A DNA stretch of 64,000 bases, taken from assembly GCA_007115705.1 (NCBI GenBank), contig QXEO01000548.1, positions 8,630,383-8,694,382 of the forward strand, in the 5' to 3' direction. Below are positions 12,050-22,083 of this stretch, piece after piece. The notes under the pieces are model-generated. The model was not told where the DNA came from. It ran no database searches and was given only the letters and a program-made list of their open reading frames with translations. Position 1 is the stretch's first letter. Every line of letters begins with the position of its first letter. Source of the DNA: Dactylis glomerata (taxonomy: Eukaryota; Streptophyta; Magnoliopsida; Poales; Poaceae). The translations under genes were made by a program, and so were the position numbers.

Positions 12050-14122
12050 GACCTCAACCCTAAATCACATTTCCAGTCTCCTTCCTCCCAAACCGGCGGC
12101 TGCTGGGGGTTGGCCGCCCCGCCCACAGCGACTGCTCGAACCAACGCCGGCCGGGTGGCGTTCAACCTCCACGGTGTCCTGCACGCAGGAATCCCTTCTC
12201 AAGGTAAGTGTAGGGTTTTCCCGTACGGATTGCCCAATGCTCTAATCTAGTACTAGTTCAAGGGGCAGCCCTAGTTCAAGGGGAATGTTCCAAAAATATT
12301 TCCACTTCTGTAATGATAGTTCAGTAATTTCGAAATTGATATTTTGCAAAAGGAGTGGTTCATATGGTCACTGAGCCTACTTGATTGTTCTATAATCAGA
12401 ACCATATGGTTGCTATGTATGTTGCCCAAACTTGCTTGCCCTGCCAAAACATTGGTTACCTATTGTATTTTAGTCTTTGTTCGGTTCGGTTTGTTGCCAA
12501 AATATTTAAAATGATAGAATGGGTGCTCTTATTCCAGTTTAAATTGTGTTGTATCTCAGACACAACATTGCTCCATTGTGCTAAAAGGGGAAATCTAGGA
12601 CATGCTCTTGGTGGAGCTTTTAAATCACTGTTGGAAGCTATGTAATGCTACTTCCTATATTGACATGTTCTTGTTGAGATGAATTTTAAATGATAATTGA
12701 AAGCTATGTCATGCTCTTGGTGATTTCTATATCAAATATTGCATTCTACATCATGTTTTTTGGTGATTTATAATTTGTTATTTAGACGAAGAATATAGAT
12801 GTGATGGGTTATGGGGTGACTGCATCGTGAGTTTGACCTAGAAATCAAAATTGAGCAAAGGAAATAAAAATAAAATCAAATAATTGGAAAACTAGCGCAT
12901 GGAGTCATGGTATGTGATGTAGTATCTTGGAAAAATAGCAAATAGGGCACGCCAAGGATTCATAGGCACACTCTTCACAAAATTGGCATGCTTTTGGGAG
13001 CTTATGGCACCGTGAGTTTGACCTAGTTTTTCCACATGCTTTTGAAATGGAGGTCAGTTTCCAATGATCATACATAGTTAGGACAGCGCATGGAGTCATT
13101 CTATGTGATGTAGTACCTTGGAAAAATACCAAACATGGCATGCCAAGAATTCATAGGCAAACTCTTCACAAAATTGGCATGCTTTTAGGTCTTTCAAATG
13201 AGGTCGGATTCCAATGATTATACATAGTTAGGACATGATCTTGGTGGAGCTTTTAAATTGCTATTGGAAGCTATGTAATGCTATTGGTTATATTGTCATG
13301 TTCCTGTTTTAAAATGATAATGAACTGTCCCTCACACAATTACAGGTTACAATGCAACGTCATGAAGCATGCTACGATTGTCCCTCCGATGATGAGAACT
13401 GTGTGATTGGGCACAGTCCCAGGACTTACCATTACCACACCCATCTAGGACCGGCGCTGATAGATGATTGTAATAACTTATACATGTCTGGTTATAGAAT
13501 TTGAGAGATAGGACATATATCTCATTCATGAAATAATTCATGTAGGTCCCATCGCTAGGGGTATAAAAGGGGGGGCTCTTGACCTAGCACCTTGGGAGCT
13601 AAATAAAATCGTTTACGGAAATGATGTACCAATGTCTTATGTAAGGATTGGCCTTCTCAAATTTCTCTCATGGAGGCTTGATAGTGATAATACGGTGATC
13701 CCTTTGTATGTCTGCTCTGTCAAGAAGTCTCTGACAGCTAAAGGGAAGTCAAAGATGGTAAGATTTCGTTGTGCACAGTGAATATTAACGTGTTTGCTCA
13801 ACTGACATCCTGGTATCTATACTATCATATCAGGTATTTTTGAAACCGTTTAGCCAGCTCTATCTCAGGCAGTACCTGGAAGCGGGAGATATTATGGTGC
13901 CAGCCTGCGCCAATGACCCGTATGCACCTGAAGGTGAAACTGAGCAGGATGTGCATTACGTCAAGCTTCGGATGGGCAACGATGGTCGTGCTGAGATTAC
14001 AAGTAACTAGAGCACGCTTGTGACCACCTCACGCATGTCTGATGATGACATGGCTGTGTTCGAGGTTGAACCAGATGAAAAGGAAGTACGGTTTATCCAT
14101 CTATTGAGTAATGTGCCGATAG
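12050..14122 (+). pseudogene. B3-like domain gene relic, multi-exon
   Basis: A possible leader exon (about 12050-12203) ends in a good donor (AAG|GTAAGT). The next exon follows acceptor ACAG at 13345 and has ATG 13352, but its frame stops at 13502. The neighbouring frame is open from 13512 and runs through DLAPWELNKIVYG to KSKM|, with a donor at 13758. The last exon (13834-14122) encodes FLKPFSQLYLRQYLE and VKLRMGNDGRAEI, then an in-frame TAG (14008-14010), then FEVEPDEKEVRF. The order of basic strand, Trp, acidic turn and hydrophobic strand resembles a REM-type B3 DNA-binding fold; this is inference. It is broken by one frameshift and one stop, and is convergent with the related minus-strand relic. 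Confidence 0.55.
12823..13200 (+). repeat. Two diverged copies of the 665-bp satellite core
   Basis: Two direct copies about 180 bp apart start at about 12823 and 13003. Both share the phrase order of the satellite at 20.7-28.8 kb: GTGAGTTTGACCTAG, then GCATGGAGTCAT, then GGAAAAATA-CAAA, then a cATAGGCA version of the satellite's CACAGG-type segment, then ACTCTTCACA. They lie in the putative first intron of the B3-like relic and are much more divergent than units within the array. Confidence 0.75.
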
Positions 14123-14653
14123 GTAAGCCAGTTAAGTGTTAACTTGAACTACTAATCTGGTGGTGTATGCATCTGCACCAACTCAACTTGTATGCCAGAT
14201 ATTAAGGTTTTAGTACTAGTTCTGATCGGCTGGTTTATGCTATATATTAAGGCTTGAGTTGTAAAACTTGTATGACATGTTATTCTATATGCTATTACGC
14301 TGTGCATTCTCTTATCTAGATTTTGGATGCCATCTATCTAGTCCGTCTAGCCGCTGGACCAGATAATTTTGTTTCCGTTTGAATACAACTAAGCTTAATT
14401 TATAGACATGTTGACCATTAGAGCATCACAGAAAGCACAACACGTTGCAATCAGTTAATACAAGCAATTAAATTCACAAAATCATGTACGAGTTAAGGCA
14501 GTTCATCATAACAAGATAGCTTTAGTAAATAGAGTATAAGCATGCAGAGAAGAATGCAAGTAATCATAGCCTGCGTAACATATTGGCATATGGTTTAGAC
14601 TACCAGGTGACACAATAATATAATGACATAATTAACTAACTGATAGCAACTGC
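14123..14653. other. No gene seen
   Basis: This is AT-rich sequence between the two convergent B3-like relics. I see no exon continuing the plus-strand gene after its donor at 14123. Confidence 0.4.
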
Positions 14654-15739
14654 TCAACATATAGGCTTCATTTTTTCAACATGAACAGACATAGCCTCCT
14701 GCCCCACATTCAAGAAGGTGAAGATGCACATATTCCCTTCTTCTATCGATGCTTTTTGGAGAACCTTAGGCCAGTTTGCTGTCATCTGGGCAACACCGTT
14801 GCCCTGATGGATGAAGCTTACATTATAGAAACCATCTTGCTCACCGCAATATGTTGGAATGGTGCATGGAAGATAGCGGGCGAGGTGGGCATTGCTGTAC
14901 TTTGCTAAAAAGTACTGGAGTACAAGAATACAGTCAGTTTTTAAACACAGATCCATGTGCATAAGAAGATTAAAAGAGTCAACCGGTTACCATTTTTGCC
15001 TTCCCACAGAGGATATGTGACTTCTTCATCTCAAAGATATAGTATGGAACTGTTGGCCTCAGTTTAGCAACCATTGCATTGAGATCGGCAATCTGGCGAC
15101 CAGTGAGATCGATATTGCTTGCAAACACATAGTGCTTGTCGAATTCCAAGTCACCAGTTATCTTGGGACCTAGAAAGAAATGCACTACTTAGTGATTGTT
15201 ATCTCCATATGAATGTTTAAAAAGATCATCAGACCCATGTTAGACAGATTCACACCTCTGCGAATGACGATAGTCTCAGGGTAATCACTATTGGTTGTGG
15301 CTTTCTTGCATTTCTTGATAGCATAAGAATTCTTGATTTTAAATAGCTTGAAATAATCGACAGAACGGTTCTTCCGGCTAGTATAGGCATCAGCCTAAAA
15401 ATAGAGATTGTGCTTATTACAATGTTGTATAGCACGTAAAAACACCATTGCCAGAAATAGAAATTTGTATAACCTGCACCTTAGTGGCGATATGGTTAAT
15501 CGTTGGGTCCATCTGGAGACTTGCAAGCTTTTCTGAAAGAAATGGGCACCTATTTAGTGCAGGCATGTATTTCCTTGGAATAATATACTATGCTAAAATT
15601 AGCATTATGTGCTACTACAATTTGCAATGACAGTACCTCATTCCATATCCAGTATGAAGTGAAATCTACTAGCATATCCAGCGACAACTACCCTACAATA
15701 ATAGAGTGTGTACACAGGTTCCCCAGCCGTGACGCCCAT
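14654..15739 (-). pseudogene. B3-like domain gene relic, five exons, one premature stop
   Basis: Five exons join in frame: 15739-15637, 15532-15480, 15394-15256, 15169-14991 and 14914-14654, a total of 735 nt. All introns have GT-AG ends. The protein would start MGVTAGEPVYTLYY. The only lesion is an in-frame TGA at 15640-15638, at the end of exon 1. The last exon contains HLARYLP, then NWPKVLQKASIEEGN and MCIFTF, the pattern of a REM-type B3 fold (a Trp followed by an acidic Gly turn and a hydrophobic strand). Exon 4 ends ...KAKM| exactly where the plus-strand relic at 13.3-14.1 kb ends its exon ...KSKM|. The two are therefore paralogues. If exon 1 splices differently the gene might still be functional. 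Confidence 0.6.
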
Positions 15740-15832
15740 CCCAAAATTTAAACTCGACAAAATTCAGCATACTACATAAATTTCATTGAAATTTAGATGG
15801 TTTTTACAAAATACGGCAAAATATGAAATAGA

Positions 15833-16654
15833 CTAAAAGAGGTGGTCTTCGTCGGAGTCCTCGCCGGCGGCGAAGTTCACCGATGTGGCCGATGCTACTG
15901 GCGGTGAATCATTGGACGTCCTAGCTCCGTCATCGGAGAGACGGCCGGAAACCATCTCGCGGCGGCAACGGTTCTCGCCGGCGGCGAAGTTCACCGATGC
16001 GGCCAATGGTGCTGGCGGTGAAGCGTTGGACGGCCCAGCCCCGTCATTGGACAGGCGGCCGGAAACCATCCCGCGGAGGCGACGGTTCTCCTCCGCTGCG
16101 CGCTAGCAGCACTCGCGCTCGGCCTCCTCGAGGAAGGAGGTGAAGACGCGGCGCTCGTGCGCTCGCTGCACCGATGGGTTGAAGGAGGGGAGAGGGTACT
16201 GATGCTCGTGGCGCTGGCGCTCTGCCGCCACCTTCGCGAGCCCTCTGGCCACGTCCACCCGGAAGAGGCCTCACTCAGCCTCCGCCATCGCAGCCCTTAC
16301 CGCTTTGATGTTGCGGCGGTGGGCATCGGCGCGGGCGGCAGCATGGTCCTCCGCCTGCCATGCCGCTGCCGCCCTCCTCTCGGCGGCCATGAGCTCCTGC
16401 GCCGCCCGGTCGCGGCACTGCGTCTCGAACGATGCTACGATCGCTCTCTGTTCCGCGGCGGCCTCCTCCGCCTCCGCGTCCGTCAGCAGCTCAGTGAGTA
16501 ACTCCTCGTCGTCGGAGTCCTCCTCCTCCTCGTCCTGCAGCAGTGCAGGGTCCTGCGGCGGCGGCGGCGGTGGAGGTGGGGGCGGTGGTGCTGGTGGCGC
16601 GCCGAAACCGCCTCGAGGGAGCATGGCATAGGTTGTCAAGAGGCGGCGAGGCAT
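15833..16654 (-). pseudogene. Pro/Ala/Glu-rich protein, 274 codons with two nonsense codons
   Basis: A single frame runs from ATG 16654 to the stop at 15833 with no indels. It is interrupted only by TGA at 16273-16271 and TAG at 16105-16103. The N-terminus is MPRRLLTTYAMLPRGGFG, followed by a run of prolines, an acidic block (DEEEEDSDDEE) and an Ala/Glu/Arg helical stretch that is likely a coiled coil. The middle part reads GLFRVDVARGLAKV. The C-terminal part is a tandem duplication of a MVSGRLS-D-GA...SVNFAAGE module of about 40 residues, ending DSDEDHLF. The continuous frame across both stops, with the same composition on either side, argues for recent nonsense mutation. I do not recognise the family. 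Confidence 0.6.
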
Positions 16655-17806
16655 TTTCTACTGGCGGTTGGAGGATGTGAACCTACCGTCGAGGCGATGA
16701 GCTATTTATAGCCGGAAACGGGGCGGGAAAACGAAGGAGAAGCGGCAGGAAGCGCGCGACATGGCATTAATTTCCCGCCGACGCGTGCTACGACGCGACG
16801 GCTCGCTGCCCCGCTGCAAAGCTGTTTCTGTTTGCAGCGCCAATACTGGGCGCGGGAGATGAGACGAGTGGAGACGACGAAGCGTCGGTCGTGCCACTGA
16901 CAGTGGGCCACGCGGCGAGCCACGCATTTAGGGGGGTGGTGGCGGGGCGAGTGGATATGCTCGTATATCGAGTACGCGACGGAGCGAAGAATAATAGGGA
17001 GGCGACTTAAAATCACCGTACGTGCTCGAGGCTCACCGCCAGCGATCTAGGAAGAACGCCGGCAAGGTTCCCTTGGAAGCGAGAGGAGTGCGGGCGGTCT
17101 TCTCCGGGGACTAGGAATCGAGCGGCACTTACCAGCCTACCTGCAGCGGAGGAGAGAGGACGGTCTTCTTCGGGGACTGGATTACGGCGCCGCGCAGGGG
17201 ATTTTGTCGCCGGAGCTGCTAGGGGAGGGTTTTTTGCAGCGCGCTAGAGGCAGGGGAGTTTGGATTTGGGAGAAATGATGGTAACAGTGGGGCCAGGGGA
17301 GTGGAGGCAAGGCAAAGAGGTGGGCGGGGAGCCCACGTTACCACGCGGCAGCTAACCAGACGCCGTCGACGGCGGCTGACTCGTTGCAACAGCTGTGTCG
17401 ATGACGAGTGGGTCCACGAGCGTGGCAGAATAGAACACAAGCCTTATTTATATTAGACTTGCTTTCGAATGAGCATAACTTATTCTTATAAAACAGAAAA
17501 ATACATAATCAGCCCAAATTGTCTTATTTTATGACCTGATTAATAGGACCATAATACATGCCATAGGGGAGTTTTCACGAAAAAGCATTAAAATTAGGGG
17601 CTCCCTTACAGAAGTGAGGGGCGCTACCTCAAACAAATTTAGATAAGTAAATAAAATTTAAAAATAATAATTATTCTAACAGTAGAAATGCGATGTGATC
17701 ATCGAAGCGGGAGCTATATCTTGACGATATGGTGTTGATCCATGGGGTCAGTGGGAATAATCGGTAAAATTGTATGCACCATACAAAAGGTCACACGTGC
17801 ACCATC
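16655..17806. other. Intergenic: upstream region of the 274-codon relic
   Basis: A GC-rich stretch upstream of ATG 16654 probably carries that gene's promoter and leader. From about 17450 it becomes AT-rich. I see no other coding region. Confidence 0.4.
17394..17415 (-). promoter_or_regulatory. 22-bp motif, copy 1
   Basis: This 22-bp sequence is identical to 18768-18789. Each copy lies upstream of a minus-strand gene start: this one about 740 bp from ATG 16654 and the other about 310 bp from ATG 18455. A regulatory role is inference; it could also mark a duplicated segment. Confidence 0.3.
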
Positions 17807-18455
17807 TCATTCATACATCTTTCCATGGAACCTCACCAGATCTCGGTTTCGCATCTTGATGTAAACATAGCCGTCGTCACCATTTTCGTGAGATTGGACG
17901 ATCCACCACCTGGCATCCTGCATCTTGCTGAATAGAACACATGCAACCACATAACCTGTTGGTTGTAGGTTCGGTGTTACAATGGCTTCCAGGATCTTAG
18001 TCTGTCGAACACCATATGTCACCCTTAGCTGATAGATGACTATACGGGAGATCCTAGCTCTCTTTGCGGATTTGATATCAATATTTGGTGATCGCGGCTC
18101 AGGGTCATCGTCTTCAGGGTCATTGTCTTCGCCATCACCTTTTTTGTTCCCTTCACCCCCTAAAAAATTTCTTGGACTTCCTCCATCGAGAGAACCATAC
18201 GGATCCGCGTCAGATTCAGGTTCCGGATCAGAATCTTCTTGCACATCCTCCGCCTCTACAACCTTCAGCTTCTGACATATGATACAACACGCGTTTAAAA
18301 TCAAGAAATGTTCCTTTTATACGTTTATACGTAGTACTAACATATTTTGAAAAAAAGACAGTCGTGTGTAGTACCTTGTCATCTTGGCTAACTCCTTTGG
18401 AAGAGCCCTCTCCGACGAAAGTGCGCTTCTTACCCGCTCCTCCGCCCGCATCCAT
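17807..18455 (-). CDS. Hypothetical acidic protein, two exons, 181 aa
   Basis: Exon 1 (18455-18375, 27 codons) starts MDAGGGAGKKRTFVGEG and ends in donor AAG|GTACTA. The 103-bp intron ends TGTCAG at 18272. Exon 2 (18271-17807) encodes 154 residues and a stop. The join is in phase 0 and no stops intervene. The first half is strongly acidic (EDSDPEPESDADPYG, then EDNDPEDDDPEPR) and probably disordered. The second half is globular, with GVRQTKILEAIV and ARWWIVQSHENGDDG. I recognise no family. The clean splice sites and open frame make it one of the better candidates for an intact gene in the relic cluster. Confidence 0.55.
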
Positions 18456-19353
18456 CGATCAATGGTTAAGTTCAAACTACAATAGGGAGTAAATCCTGAC
18501 TTACAAGCGGGAATAAAAACTATACGAATTAACCCTAAAATATTGATACATACCTCTGTTGCTAGCTGAAGATGGTTTACCTATGTGGCGGAATTAGTGT
18601 TAGCCATCCGTCCCTTTTATAGAGACTTGCTAGGAACGGACGTCCCTATATTCACGTATCAGAGTAGTGGAGAATAGGAAGGGGTAACGTTTCTATCCAT
18701 TAATCTGTTGCAGAATATTCGGTGGCGATCTAGTAAAAGGTTTTCTACTACCCCCCATTGTAACATATGTGTCGATGACGAGTGGGTCCCAATGTCTCGT
18801 GGGTTCACGAGCTAGGCAAAGTCGAGTGAGACAAACTAGTCCAGGTTTAGCATTCGAAGCGTGTGGGGACCCACTTGTCTGGGTAAGGTTTGTTCCGATG
18901 TGTGTCTGGGGCCCCAGTTGTCAACAGTGTTCCGGGCCTACGTGGGGCCACATGTCATAAGGATTAGAATTCGTGGCCAGTGGAAAAACCCAAGCAACAG
19001 ACGCGTGGTAGCAAGTCGGGATGAGATTTGACAGGGGCAAGTAAATTGACGAGACACGCCGCAGTCTGACTAGGCGTGCTCAAGAGATGTCAGTTGCATC
19101 ATCATCGCTCATTCTACTCAGGCCACTAGTTCAGTAGCCATAGATGGAGGAGTTCCCTTCCATGGGTAAACAAATAAATAAATGGCACATAGCACTTGCA
19201 ATTCATCATTGCGACTCATTGGTTACATTAGGTAACATTAAACAATAGGTTCGTGCTAATTGCATTGAGCAAATAGCAGATAGCAAATAGTTCTTAGCTA
19301 CGGTAATCTCGTGATACCTCTACTGATGATTTGGTGATTCTTCGAACAATGGC
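18456..19353. other. Intergenic; second copy of the 22-bp motif at 18768-18789
   Basis: There is no coding region. The segment 18768-18789 repeats 17394-17415 exactly. Around it are GC-rich TGGGTCC/GGGGCC-type tracts that look like a plant upstream region. Confidence 0.4.
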
Positions 19354-20521
19354 TCAACAAAGGTTCGTCTCAGGATCTAACTCCTCATCTAACGCTCTAT
19401 CATTTGGCGATTCTTCGAACAATGGCTCTTCGATGATTGCCTTGATCCTTTTCACCTTGTCGGTTTGGGCGTTCCATCCCGCTCTGTTCAATATCCGTAC
19501 AACATCATGTGCGCGCTTTAGCACCCGCTGCAACTTCATTTTTTCTCCATTTCATCCACATTTTTCTTCAGCATTTCCAAATTGTCCTTCAGCTGACCAG
19601 CTTCTTCCATCAGCACAGCCTTCTCGGCGCATAGAGAGGAATTCTTCTTCTCTAGCTCAGCTAGTTTAATTTTGTCAGCACTTCTTGCAGTATTGCTAGA
19701 ATGGTACAATCCCCATAGTCGTGATACTGCATTCTTTAGTGTGTCTGGCCACTCTTGATCTACCCAAGAAACAAACCCACAGTTGTTCTCTTCCTATAGA
19801 AAAAGAAATGAAAAATGCTCATGCCATTGCGTAACATAAGATAGGACTCAATGCAGCAAGTAATTCATACGCAAATACACATAAAAGATAGTACTAAGTG
19901 GCAAGATAGTAATCAGTGAAGCAAGTAATTCGTAAGCAACCTACACACGAGTAGTAATAGAAGAGGACAAAGATCATACAAAGGGTAACTATAATATTAT
20001 GTATAACTGAAAGAAACAGTGGAATTACATGCCCACAAAATTGCAGTTAGAAGTTTGAAGGTAAAATCTTATGCACATAATCTTATCTGAACAAGGCAAT
20101 AGATCAACTTAAACAAGGCAATATTATCTCCAACTAAAGTAAACTTTGATGCTTTTCCACTGCTAACGTGCACATAGAAGGACTCACATTCTGCAGTGAG
20201 CACTTGTAGAATTTTCGCCCCATATCAGTCCCCTCGAAGGCGACGCACTTGAGCGGCTCAAGTTTGTGGACGCGGCAAAGTTCTTCACAGCTCGACGCTA
20301 AACCGTGAAATGTGGGGTCTTCGCAGGTTCGCGGGGCATGATCTGCTTCCCTGGGGTCCTACACGTCCACGAGTTCCAGAGAAAATCAACGTTAACTTAC
20401 GTAAAGCGACCGAATCAAATAGAAAATGGCCATTCACAGATCTGAAACCAAACACATAGCTTGAGGTGGTGCATCTTACCCCAAGGGTCATGGCGACCAA
20501 GGTGGTGGCTCGTACTAACAT
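19354..20521 (-). pseudogene. GRF-type zinc-finger-like protein with coiled coil, frameshifted
   Basis: Three exons are 20521-20480, 20358-20188 and 19793-19354, all with GT-AG introns. Exon 2 has LEPLKCVAFEGTDMGRKFYK and then CSLQN. Exon 3 begins EENNCGFVSWVDQEWP. Cys-X-Gly...RKFY-KC...NCGFVSW is the pattern of a GRF-type zinc finger as found in many grass transposon-associated and nuclear proteins. A heptad-like Leu/Lys/Glu coiled coil follows (LAELEKKNSSLCAEKAVLM). At 19539-19544 a run of six As on the coding strand creates TGA. One additional A would restore the frame that continues to LDPETNLC. This is a one-base deletion or a sequencing homopolymer error. Exon 1 supplies only 14 residues, so the start is tentative. 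Confidence 0.6.
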
Positions 20522-20708
20522 CGGCGAGGGCGGCAGCAGCGGACCAGGAAGAGGGGTAGATCCAGATCCTCCTCAGTGGAGGGTGGGGGCTGAGAAAGGG
20601 GGAGAAGAGGACAGGGAACGGAAGCGACTACAGTCAATGATACTTGTGCATTTTCCATTGTCTGAGTGGCTAAAAGGGCATCCTGACAGCATCATGTGCA
20701 TTTGTCAC
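20522..20708. other. Upstream flank of the GRF-like gene, next to the satellite
   Basis: This GC-rich sequence is probably the leader or promoter of the minus-strand gene. Satellite homology begins near 20709, inside a unit (at the CCATATAATGAAT phrase). Confidence 0.4.
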
Positions 20709-21103
20709 CATATAATGAATTATTTTTGACCTAAATCCATTTGAATCCAATTTTGCACTGGGGCTACAAGAAATGCACACCAGAAAAATAGGGGAAAAAT
20801 ACAGGGAGGTCCCCTGTGGGTGTGGGACCCTAGAACCAAGACCAAACCATGGTTCCCACCCCACCTGGCAGACATCGATGGCACCACGAGTTTGACCTAG
20901 ATCTCGAAGGAGGGCCTGGGGAATTCAGAAAAAATCAAAAAAATGGAAAAAACAATGCATAGAGTAATGGTGAGTGATGCATCACCTAGGAAAAATACCA
21001 AACATGGCATCCCAAGGGTTCACAGGTGGACTCTTTCACAGAGAGGCGCTTCCAGGCAGGAGTTCTCTTGGTCTTCCTTGCCAGGTGACCATGGTTTGTG
21101 CAA

Positions 21104-21125
21104 GTTCCACAGCAAACTGTGGAAC
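21104..21125. other. Conserved hairpin in each satellite unit (unit 1 copy)
   Basis: Nine-base arms (GTTCCACAG and CTGTGGAAC) flank a CAAA loop, and the hairpin lies between two CCATGG palindromes. The same structure recurs at the same place in every unit, for example at 23098-23119, 26404-26425 and 27733-27754. In 26404-26425 both arms have changed and still pair. Confidence 0.8.
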
Positions 21126-22083
21126 CATGGTCCCATTTTTGGTGGAGATGTGCATCTTTGCATTCCCAACAACTTTTGCAACTAGTGTTTTTTTAGTTTC
21201 CATATAAAAAATGCATTTCCCATTTTTTAGGTGGTCGGAGGGGTCAAAACAGGTGCTTTTTTGTGAAGGGGCCACCAAGGGCAGTGTGCAAAACATCACC
21301 ACTCTAATTTTCATGCGTGGTGGACCTACCAGGGGTGCCACATCCAGGAGGTTAGGAATTATCTCGGCCTTCTGCCATATAATGAATATTTTTTGCCCTA
21401 AATCCATTTAAATTCAATTTTGCACTAGGGCTACAAGAAATGCACACCAGAAAAATAGGGGAAAAATACAGGGAGGTCCCTTGTGGGTTTGGGACCCTAG
21501 AACCAAGACCAAACCATGGTTCCCACCCCACCTGGCAGACATCGATGGCACCGCGAGTTTGACCTAGATCTCGAAGGGGGGCCTGGGGAATTCAGAAAAA
21601 ATCAAAAAAATGGAAAAACAATGCATGGAGTCATGGTGAGTGATGCATCACCTAGGAAAAATACCAAACATGGCATCCCAAGGGTTCACAGGTGGACTCT
21701 ATCACAGAGAGGTGCTTCCAGGCAGGACTTCTCTTGGTCTTCCTTGCCAGATAACCATGGTTTGTGCAAGTTCCACAGCAAACTGTGGAACCATGGTCCC
21801 ATTTTTGGTGGAGATGTGCATCTTTGCATTCCCAACAACTTTTGCAACTAGTGGTTTTTTAGTTTCCACATAAAAAATGCATTTACCATTTTTCAGGTGG
21901 CCGGAGGGGTCAAAACAGGTGCTTTTTTCTGAAGGGGCCACCAAGGGCAGTGTGCAAAACATCACCACTCTAATTTTCATGGGTTGCGGACCTACCAGGG
22001 GTGCCACATCCAGGAGGTTAGGAATTATCTCGGCCTTCTGCCATATAATGAATATTTTTTGCCCTAAATCCATTTAAATCCAA

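Noticed and set aside
16305..16631. Plus-strand Ser-rich ORF
   Set aside because: It is the antisense of the Pro/Ala/Glu-rich minus-strand frame; its serine and glycine runs are the complement of simple codon repeats.
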